The position numbers and the translations under genes were made by a program. A DNA stretch of 11,137 nt from Spirochaetales bacterium (GTDB lineage Bacteria > Spirochaetota > Spirochaetia > JAGLYY01): assembly GCA_023131935.1 (NCBI GenBank), contig JAGLYY010000189.1, forward strand, positions 1 to 11,137. The letters run 5' to 3'. This document shows, in pieces, positions 5,593 through 11,137 of this stretch. Within the stretch, counting starts at the first letter, position 1; every line of letters begins with the position of its first letter. Below the pieces are notes generated by a model. The model made no database searches. It was given only the letters and a program-made list of their open reading frames with translations, and was not told the origin of the DNA.

Positions 5593-7063
5593 AAGGTCCC
5601 TGTTCTTACTCACCTCAATCATCATTATTATCATTCTCATAACACTCTTCCTTTTGTTGCCAAGATTGTTTCCATCATGGGATATGGGTGATAAAACCCT
5701 GTCAAAGACAAAGGAAAATATTACACTCCTGTATCACCGCGCAAAGGAAACAGGTAACTGGCAGATATTGTATGATGAAGCTGTAGCTGCCCATGAAAGG
5801 TATAAAAAAGATGAATTTCTTACGGCGGTGTGCGTTTACAGCTCTCTTCGTACAGGAAGATTAGAGGAGGCTGCCCGGGGTGCCAAAGGATTACAGGATC
5901 CGCGTTTCAAAGATCTCCAGAGAGAAATCCTCTTGAGAAACAACCTCAGTTTACCCGGGGATTTTCAGGAGGACAAAGAACTGAGCTGGCTTTTTTCGAA
6001 AGAGCCTGAAGATTTCTTACGCTTCGCACACTTACATTCTGATCCGGCTGTTATAAAGAATCTTGCCGCGCTCTGGATGTACCATGGTAATCCGGAGAAG
6101 GCCTTTGACCTGATTCCCGGTATCTCAGACCCGGAAACAGCTTTTAAAGTAGCTTTTTTTGCCGGCAGGTTTGCAAAGGCTTATGATTTTTTAAAATATC
6201 TCGATCTGGAAAACCCTGAAGTTAAACTGATGCAGGCTGATCTCCAGTGGTTTTCCTTTGATAAAATAGAAGCCCGGAAAACTAATAGTGAAATAATAAC
6301 TGATTACCAAGGTTTTTCCTGGATCCCCTATCATAACCTTGGGTGGTTAATGGAGGGAGAAAAACAAATAGCTCTATTTTCAGAAGGGGTATCCTGCTTT
6401 CCAGAAAATGAGGATCTATTTCGGGCTCTGGTACTGGCGTTATATGAGCAGGGACAAGTTGATGAGGCTGAAAGGTTGATGAGGGACAAGATGAATTATC
6501 AAGGTCCCGATCCATTGCTGACACTGCTGCTGCGGGAAAAACTCCGGGGTGATGAAACCTTTAAAATGTTTCTATGGACGATTATCTCTGATTATCCTGG
6601 TATCCCATGGTTATCAAGATACCTGGGCGTTTACCTGCTTGGCAGGCATGATTTTGATTCACTTGAATTTCTCCTGTCAAGGCATGATGATGATAAACAG
6701 GTATGGGTCCCTTTTTTAACGGCTGTTGTGGAAGCATCCAGGGGAAATGCCGGGGAAGGGGATGGCGGGTTTATCCGTTCCATCGCTTTGGAAGAAAAGT
6801 GGGAAGCAGTCGCAAACCGGGGAATCATTGCCCTTGCATCCAGGAAAGAACATGAGGCTTATGATTACTTTCATAAAGCCCTCTCCATGGTCCCTGAAAA
6901 TAACGGGAAGAACAGGTCAAAAATCCATTTCCTGATGGCAAAAACCCTGAATCGGCAAGGTTTGACAGAAGATGCCCTTGAAGAGCTTTTTTTATCTCTT
7001 ATCGATGACCCTCTAAATCAGCAGGCAATACTCCTGCGGAAACAACTTGATGATAGATATTGA
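5585..7063 (+). CDS. Membrane-anchored TPR-like protein, function unknown
   Basis: A 492-aa protein. A short basic start (MTKRS) leads into one strongly hydrophobic segment (about 6-28, with six Ile in a row), predicted to anchor it in the inner membrane with the rest outside the cytoplasm. The remainder is helix-rich with degenerate tetratricopeptide-like units, most visible at about 155-180, 277-300, 407-437 and 447-478; the two C-terminal ones are the clearest. Such repeats normally form a protein-binding solenoid. No catalytic motif is seen. The start at 5585 is preferred over in-frame ATGs at 5555 and 5567: it places the positive charge right before the membrane segment and gives an 8-nt overlap with nusB. 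Linkage to an exported PPIase suggests an envelope role, but this is inference. Confidence 0.75.
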   Translation: MTKRSLFLLTSIIIIIILITLFLLLPRLFPSWDMGDKTLSKTKENITLLYHRAKETGNWQILYDEAVAAHERYKKDEFLTAVCVYSSLRTGRLEEAARGAKGLQDPRFKDLQREILLRNNLSLPGDFQEDKELSWLFSKEPEDFLRFAHLHSDPAVIKNLAALWMYHGNPEKAFDLIPGISDPETAFKVAFFAGRFAKAYDFLKYLDLENPEVKLMQADLQWFSFDKIEARKTNSEIITDYQGFSWIPYHNLGWLMEGEKQIALFSEGVSCFPENEDLFRALVLALYEQGQVDEAERLMRDKMNYQGPDPLLTLLLREKLRGDETFKMFLWTIISDYPGIPWLSRYLGVYLLGRHDFDSLEFLLSRHDDDKQVWVPFLTAVVEASRGNAGEGDGGFIRSIALEEKWEAVANRGIIALASRKEHEAYDYFHKALSMVPENNGKNRSKIHFLMAKTLNRQGLTEDALEELFLSLIDDPLNQQAILLRKQLDDRY

Positions 7064-7104
7064 ATGGTATTACTTTATCCAGGATAGTATGAGGTTGAGA
7101 TAGT

Positions 7105-7857
7105 ATGATAAAATTGAAGAGTAATGATGAAATAAAAAGAATCAGGGAATCGGGGTTGATGCTGGCAGAGACCTACCTGGAGATAGGAAAACTCATCGAA
7201 CCGGGAATCACTACCCTGGCGCTTGATAAATTCGCCAGGAATTATATCGAGAAACGTGGCGGCCGGCCGGCTTTCCTGGGATATCAAGGTTATCCCTCTA
7301 CCCTGTGTACCTCGGTAAACGAGATTGTAATTCATGGGATTCCCGATAACTATAAACTGCGGGAGGGGGATGTCATTAGTCTCGATTGCGGTATCATCCT
7401 GAATGGTTTCGTCAGTGACAGCGCGGTTTCTTTTCCTGTTGGAACAGTGTCTGAAGAGATCGCACGGCTGCTGAAAGTGACAGAAGAATCTCTCTATCTT
7501 GGAATAGAACAAGCGGTAAACGGAAACCGGGTAAAGGATATCTCCCGGGCTGTCGCAGAGCACGCGGGGGCTTTCAATTACGGTATTGTTCATGAATTTT
7601 GCGGCCATGGTGTCGGTTATAATCTGCATGAGGACCCGCAAATTCCTAATTATGTGGGCCGCGGACCGAATCCGCGGCTAAAACCAGGTATGGTTATCGC
7701 TATTGAACCTATGATTAATCTTGGTACCGGTGATGTCAGGGTACTCGATGATGGCTGGGCAGTGGAAACCCTGGACCGTAAGGTTTCAGCACACTTTGAA
7801 CACACAATTGCCATTTTCGAGAACCATAATGAAATTCTGACTGGCCAAAATAATTGA
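7105..7857 (+). CDS. map: Methionine aminopeptidase, type I
   Basis: Cytoplasmic metalloprotease that removes the initiator methionine from new proteins whose second residue is small. The 250-aa length fits bacterial type I enzymes. All five di-metal ligands of the pita-bread fold are present: Asp94 (LDCG), Asp105 (SDSA), His168 (GHGVG), Glu201 (AIEPM) and Glu232 (FEHT), each three positions earlier than in the E. coli enzyme. The active-site His77 (IHGIP) and His175 (LHEDP) are also conserved. There is no N-terminal zinc-finger extension. GAGG at 7091-7094 is a plausible Shine-Dalgarno. The gene lies 41 nt after the TPR gene and 67 nt before htrA. Confidence 0.97.
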   Translation: MIKLKSNDEIKRIRESGLMLAETYLEIGKLIEPGITTLALDKFARNYIEKRGGRPAFLGYQGYPSTLCTSVNEIVIHGIPDNYKLREGDVISLDCGIILNGFVSDSAVSFPVGTVSEEIARLLKVTEESLYLGIEQAVNGNRVKDISRAVAEHAGAFNYGIVHEFCGHGVGYNLHEDPQIPNYVGRGPNPRLKPGMVIAIEPMINLGTGDVRVLDDGWAVETLDRKVSAHFEHTIAIFENHNEILTGQNN

Positions 7858-7894
7858 GGCAGTCCGGTAACCCGGCCCATGAGGAGATAACCCC

Positions 7895-7907
7895 GTATAT
7901 GATATAC
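7895..7907. promoter_or_regulatory. Perfect 6-1-6 palindrome before htrA
   Basis: GTATATGATATAC is a perfect inverted repeat with a single central base. It ends six bases before the htrA Shine-Dalgarno GGAGGGA (7914-7920). It also contains TATGAT (7898-7903), a near-consensus -10 box, but no matching -35 is seen 17 bp upstream. It may be an operator or a chance AT-rich palindrome. Confidence 0.3.
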
Positions 7908-7924
7908 AACTCTGGAGGGAAGTG

Positions 7925-9526
7925 ATGGATAAACTTTTTCAATCAAAAAAATTTCTTTATATAAATCTTGTACTTGTTGGTTTAATCGCAGGTTTTCTTA
8001 TTACTTTTATTGCTTTTTCGGCGACTAAAGCAATCACTGCCAATGCAGGTGCTGATGCGGCTGCTGGTGTTGAAGAAAAAAAGGTCGGTGGTCAGATACC
8101 CGTTGAAACAGCAGTAGAGATTGAGATGCCGAAAGAGGGACCGAACAGCATACCTCAACCATATAGAGAGGCAGATAATCAACAGGGAACGGAAAGAACC
8201 TATTCTGTCCCGGAAGAGATGCAGAATTCTTTTCGTAAGGTAGCCAATGATGTTTTACCGGTTGTAGTTGAACTGCGGGTTGTGGAAGTAACCACTCAAC
8301 TGGCACCTCCAAGTAATGGATGGCCCTGGAATTTTCTTCTTCCCCCCGGAAGCCGGGACGATGAACCGGAAGAACGGGAATTCAGGAGTTCCGGCCTTGG
8401 TTCCGGCGTCATTGTCAGACAGGAAAGGGATAAGTACTACGTCCTGACAAACGATCATGTGGCGGGAGAGGCCGATGAAATAGAGGTTGTTCTCAACGAT
8501 GGAAGGAGTTTCCCCGGGACCCTCGTTGGAAAGGATGACAGAAAAGATCTGGCGGTAGTCCTTTTCGAATCCTCTGAAAAAATCCCCGTTGCTGTTCTTG
8601 GTGATTCTGATGAGCTCTATGTAGGAGACTGGGTCTTCGCAGTCGGCAGCCCTTTTGGATATGTTTCCAGCGTGACTTTCGGCGTAGTAAGCGCGAAACA
8701 GCGGAAAGGGCCCCGGGAAAATATCAGCGATTTCATTCAAACCGATGCCGCAATTAATCAGGGGAACTCCGGCGGCGCACTTGTCAACCTCAGAGGAGAG
8801 GTTATCGGAATAAATACCTGGATTGCCACAAATACCGGCATGAACGCCGGCCTGGGATTTGCCCTGCCGATCAACAACGCAAAAAAGGTAATCGATGACC
8901 TCATTGACCATGGGGAGGTCAAGTATGGATGGCTTGGTGTCAGTATTCTTGACCCCTCGGAAGAGGTGCGGGAAGAAATGATGATAGGGCAAAAACCTGG
9001 CTCAATGGTATATAATGTTTACCTGGACTCTCCGGCTGATAGGGGCGGGTTATTACCAGGTGATTTTATCACAGGGATAAATGGTATTTCGGTAGAAGAC
9101 ACTAATGAGCTTGTACTTACAGTCGGTGATCTACCTCCAAATAAAAAGGCTTCATTCTCAATCATACGGTACGGGAAAGCCCTTGATGTCGAAGTGAGAA
9201 TAGCGGTCAGAGAGGATACAGTAACGATCATAAGCCGGAATTTGAATATCTGGCCAAGCATGACTCCCGTCCCTGTTACGGCGGAACTAAAGGAACAGAT
9301 GGAGCTTTCTTCCGGGCAGAAGGGAGTATTACTTTCGGTAATAGATAAAGGGAGGGCATACAATTCAGGATTCCGGAGTGGCGATCTTGTTATCCGGATC
9401 AATGACCGGAATATCGAAAATGCTATGGACTTTTACCAGGCCTTGAACGATAAAGGAAGTAGTGAATTCGACTTTTATCTTCTCCGCGAAGGGGTTGTTG
9501 AGTATAAATTCAGTCTGCTCAAATAA
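7925..9526 (+). CDS. htrA: HtrA/DegP-family serine protease with two PDZ domains
   Basis: Envelope quality-control protease/chaperone that degrades or holds misfolded exported proteins. The 533-aa product has a hydrophobic N-terminal segment (about 11-33), either an uncleaved anchor or a long signal peptide with possible cleavage near residues 38-42. A low-complexity acidic linker follows (to ~95), then a trypsin-like domain with an intact triad: His178 (TNDHV), Asp208 (KDLAV) and Ser282 (GNSGGAL). A Pro/Trp-rich insert (128-152) lies at the position of the regulatory LA loop. PDZ1 spans about 336-430 and PDZ2 about 450-533, both with the GD hydrophobic-pocket pattern (LLPGDFI, FRSGDLV). ATG 7925 is chosen over GTG 7922 for its spacing from GGAGGGA. 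It could equally be called DegP or DegQ; the subgroup is not resolved. Confidence 0.95.
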   Translation: MDKLFQSKKFLYINLVLVGLIAGFLITFIAFSATKAITANAGADAAAGVEEKKVGGQIPVETAVEIEMPKEGPNSIPQPYREADNQQGTERTYSVPEEMQNSFRKVANDVLPVVVELRVVEVTTQLAPPSNGWPWNFLLPPGSRDDEPEEREFRSSGLGSGVIVRQERDKYYVLTNDHVAGEADEIEVVLNDGRSFPGTLVGKDDRKDLAVVLFESSEKIPVAVLGDSDELYVGDWVFAVGSPFGYVSSVTFGVVSAKQRKGPRENISDFIQTDAAINQGNSGGALVNLRGEVIGINTWIATNTGMNAGLGFALPINNAKKVIDDLIDHGEVKYGWLGVSILDPSEEVREEMMIGQKPGSMVYNVYLDSPADRGGLLPGDFITGINGISVEDTNELVLTVGDLPPNKKASFSIIRYGKALDVEVRIAVREDTVTIISRNLNIWPSMTPVPVTAELKEQMELSSGQKGVLLSVIDKGRAYNSGFRSGDLVIRINDRNIENAMDFYQALNDKGSSEFDFYLLREGVVEYKFSLLK

Positions 9527-9557
9527 TAATCACCATTGTAAAAATGGGGAGGGAGCC

Positions 9558-10169
9558 ATGAAGAAAGACTTTTTACCGTACGATAAAGTACGAAACAACG
9601 CGATAAAGCTGGCCTACAGGATTCATAAGGATGGTTTCTTTCCCGACGTTATCTATATATCACTTCGCGGCGGAGCTTATATCGGTAATGTTATCAGTGA
9701 GTATTTCAAGATTCACCGGGAGGAGCGCAGGCCCGTTCTTTACGCCGCTGTCGTTGCCCGCTCCTATACAGATATTCATACCCATGACAGAGTGATGGTT
9801 GACGGATGGACCTATAATCCTGAGCACCTCCGTCATGGTGATCGGGTCCTCCTTATCGATGATATATTTGACAGTGGAAGAACGATGAATCATCTTGCGG
9901 AGATAATTATCGACAGGGGGATCCCCAGGAGTGATCTCAAGATTGCGGTCCATGATTATAAAATTTTTCCTTTCCGGGAAAGCAGCCCAATAATTCAGCC
10001 GGATTACTGGTGCCGGAAGCACATCATCGAGAAACCGGAGAATGATATCTGGATCCACTATATGAGTCACGAACTTGTAGGGCTGAATAGGGCCGAACTT
10101 GAGAAATACTATTACGCTGTGGATCCTGAACTGAAATCTGCCCTGGTTCCCGAAATGTTCGCGGAGTAA
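9558..10169 (+). CDS. Phosphoribosyltransferase-fold protein (COG2236-like)
   Basis: A 203-aa cytoplasmic protein with the type I PRTase signature. The PRPP-binding loop is RVLLIDDIFDSGRT (96-109), with the paired acidic residues Asp101-Asp102, and an upstream YISLRGGAYIGNVIS strand-loop (33-46) is at the position of the pyrophosphate loop. The C-terminal half has PDYW (148-151) followed by a W-I/V pattern near 165, recalling the poorly characterised predicted PRTases of COG2236 (Hpt/Gpt-like). The substrate is probably a purine base, though neither base specificity nor activity can be read from the sequence. ATG 9558 is chosen because GGGGAGGGA lies just upstream (9546-9554). An earlier in-frame start at 9462 would overlap htrA and add a non-homologous tail. 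It is 31 nt after htrA and 2 nt before the next gene. Confidence 0.85.
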   Translation: MKKDFLPYDKVRNNAIKLAYRIHKDGFFPDVIYISLRGGAYIGNVISEYFKIHREERRPVLYAAVVARSYTDIHTHDRVMVDGWTYNPEHLRHGDRVLLIDDIFDSGRTMNHLAEIIIDRGIPRSDLKIAVHDYKIFPFRESSPIIQPDYWCRKHIIEKPENDIWIHYMSHELVGLNRAELEKYYYAVDPELKSALVPEMFAE

Positions 10170-10171
10170 TT

Positions 10172-11137
10172 ATGAAACGGATTTTTTGCCTGATTATTCT
10201 CCTGATATCTGTTTTTACCCTCGGTGCCCAGGAGGTCTCACTTTCATCCGGTTCTTATTCCAGCGATCAGATTGTTCGGATCCGCGGCGAAGGTGATTAT
10301 CATTACTATTTTGGGGAGAGTGTATCTGGCGGCCTGGTTCCCTATACAAGACCCCTTTACCTCTCCGCGTTAAAAGGCGAATCCCGGACCTATACCTTAC
10401 ATATTGGTTTACTCGCAGACACGCATCTTTCCTCAGAGCAGGTCCTTACTTACATCATTGACAAACAATCTCCGGCGGTACCTGAACCATCCTTTCCCGA
10501 AGGAAGTTACCAGAGTGACCTCCGGATCAGTTTCAGCAAGGACCCTGACAGCCGGGTGGTTTATTCCCTGGGAGGCCCCTGGGTTGAATGGGACGGCACT
10601 CAATTATTATTTAAACGGCCCGGAGAATATCTACTGCAGGCCTACGCGATAGATGAAGCAGGAAACCAGAGTCCCATCGGGCAGCTTAAATACCGTTTGG
10701 GGGAAAAGAAACAGTCTTCCGCGGATGCCATCTCAATACTAAGCCCGGTGGCGGGGACTTTTGCAAATCCTCAGCTCCTCGTAATTGAAATGGGTGATTT
10801 TGACCGTATAACCTATACTATAGACGAAAGTGAGCCAACATTTGACAGCCGGCAGTACACAGCGCCTGTCGAAATCAATGCCCGGGGACAAGTTCGGTTG
10901 CGGATAACAGGTTTTAAAAATGAAAAACCGGTAGACCGGAAAGAGGTAGTTTTTTCAGTACTAAAGAGCGCTCCCGGGATTCCCCATCTGGACAACGGGG
11001 TATTCTCCCAGGACCTGACGATCCCCCTCCCGGATATACGGGGCAGATACACAACAGACGATTCGAGGCCGGATGAGTCCAGCAGGGAACTCGGTGAAAT
11101 CATCTCATTCTCTTCAATACCCGGAGGGGTCCGCTAT
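10172..11137 (+). CDS. Secreted protein with chitobiase C-terminal-type repeats (partial, 3' end outside window)
   Basis: An open frame of 322 codons runs to the last base of the window without a stop, so the protein is longer than seen. Residues 1-20 are a classic signal peptide (MKR, hydrophobic core, LGAQ; cleavage likely after Ala19). The mature part has at least four related beta-rich units starting near residues 25, 103, 187 and 269, about 78-84 residues apart. Units 1, 2 and 4 carry G-x-[YF]-[SQ]-[SQ]-D near the start, and unit 3 has GTFANP there. Units 3 and 4 carry YTIDESEPTFDS (215-226) and YTTDDSRPDESS (293-304), the YTxDxSxP signature of the chitobiase/beta-hexosaminidase C-terminal (FN3-associated) domain. 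No catalytic domain is visible yet. GGAG at 10163-10166 supports the ATG, two bases after the PRTase stop. A surface or periplasmic binding or structural role is inference. Confidence 0.82.
   Translation, partial: MKRIFCLIILLISVFTLGAQEVSLSSGSYSSDQIVRIRGEGDYHYYFGESVSGGLVPYTRPLYLSALKGESRTYTLHIGLLADTHLSSEQVLTYIIDKQSPAVPEPSFPEGSYQSDLRISFSKDPDSRVVYSLGGPWVEWDGTQLLFKRPGEYLLQAYAIDEAGNQSPIGQLKYRLGEKKQSSADAISILSPVAGTFANPQLLVIEMGDFDRITYTIDESEPTFDSRQYTAPVEINARGQVRLRITGFKNEKPVDRKEVVFSVLKSAPGIPHLDNGVFSQDLTIPLPDIRGRYTTDDSRPDESSRELGEIISFSSIPGGVRY

Noticed and set aside
7060..7090. Possible promoter before map (TTGAAT with TAGTAT)
   Set aside because: The spacing is 19 bp and both boxes depart from consensus; not strong enough to call.
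7075..7641. 188-codon minus-strand open frame antisense to map
   Set aside because: Map carries all metal ligands on the + strand; the antisense translation shows no domain pattern and no ribosome-binding site was seen.
8255..8992. 245-codon minus-strand open frame inside htrA
   Set aside because: It lies wholly antisense to the conserved protease domain with an intact catalytic triad; its translation has no family features and reads as a shadow of htrA codon bias.
9527..9557. Possible terminator between htrA and the PRTase gene (CCAT/ATGG hairpin)
   Set aside because: The stem is only 4 bp and no T tract follows; the segment is better explained as leader plus Shine-Dalgarno.
10404..10652. 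82-codon + strand open frame in another frame of the repeat-protein gene
   Set aside because: The frame starting at 10172 is open to the window end, has a signal peptide and repeat signatures, and accounts for this region.
1..11137. CRISPR array, tRNA/rRNA, insertion sequence, phage or defence module
   Set aside because: No regularly spaced short repeats, no cloverleaf or rRNA-like sequence, and no transposase, integrase or nuclease motifs were seen; only the two-copy repeat upstream of gap is present.

Overview
The window is an ordinary-looking bacterial chromosome segment in which every recognisable gene lies on the + strand. It most resembles a spirochaete of the Spirochaetales (Spirochaeta/Sediminispirochaeta-like, moderate GC). 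This rests on the gap-pgk-tpiA-secG order, on the mix of periplasmic folding and protease genes, and on a secreted protein built from chitobiase C-terminal-type repeats. The assignment is inference from gene content, not from a marker gene.

Layout: positions 1-196 are non-coding and hold two imperfect copies of a ~50 bp direct repeat. A very good sigma70-type promoter (197-225) follows, then a glycolytic operon: gap (GAPDH), pgk (phosphoglycerate kinase), tpiA (triosephosphate isomerase) and secG (translocon subunit). A hairpin with a T-rich tail sits between tpiA and secG, and a strong intrinsic terminator (3622-3659) closes the operon. Together gap, pgk and tpiA carry out the triose-phosphate to 3-phosphoglycerate part of glycolysis, including the first substrate-level ATP step.

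The second block (3681 to the window end) is a tightly packed run of eight genes: a small flavodoxin-fold protein, an exported parvulin/SurA-like peptidyl-prolyl isomerase, nusB, a membrane-anchored TPR-like protein, map (methionine aminopeptidase), an HtrA/DegP-type serine protease with two PDZ domains, a phosphoribosyltransferase-fold protein, and a secreted repeat protein cut by the window end. Gaps run from an 8 nt overlap to 67 nt, with no terminator seen between them, so part or all may be co-transcribed. No clear promoter is visible for this block. Several members (PPIase, Met aminopeptidase, HtrA, and SecG just upstream) share a theme of protein export, maturation and envelope quality control.

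No tRNA, rRNA, CRISPR array, insertion sequence, phage gene or defence system was recognised, and I do not see a novel multi-gene system. The items most worth a second look are the repeat upstream of gap, the overlapping hairpins before secG, two in-frame G9 tracts, a palindrome at the htrA ribosome-binding region, and the poorly characterised flavodoxin-like, TPR, PRTase and repeat-protein genes.
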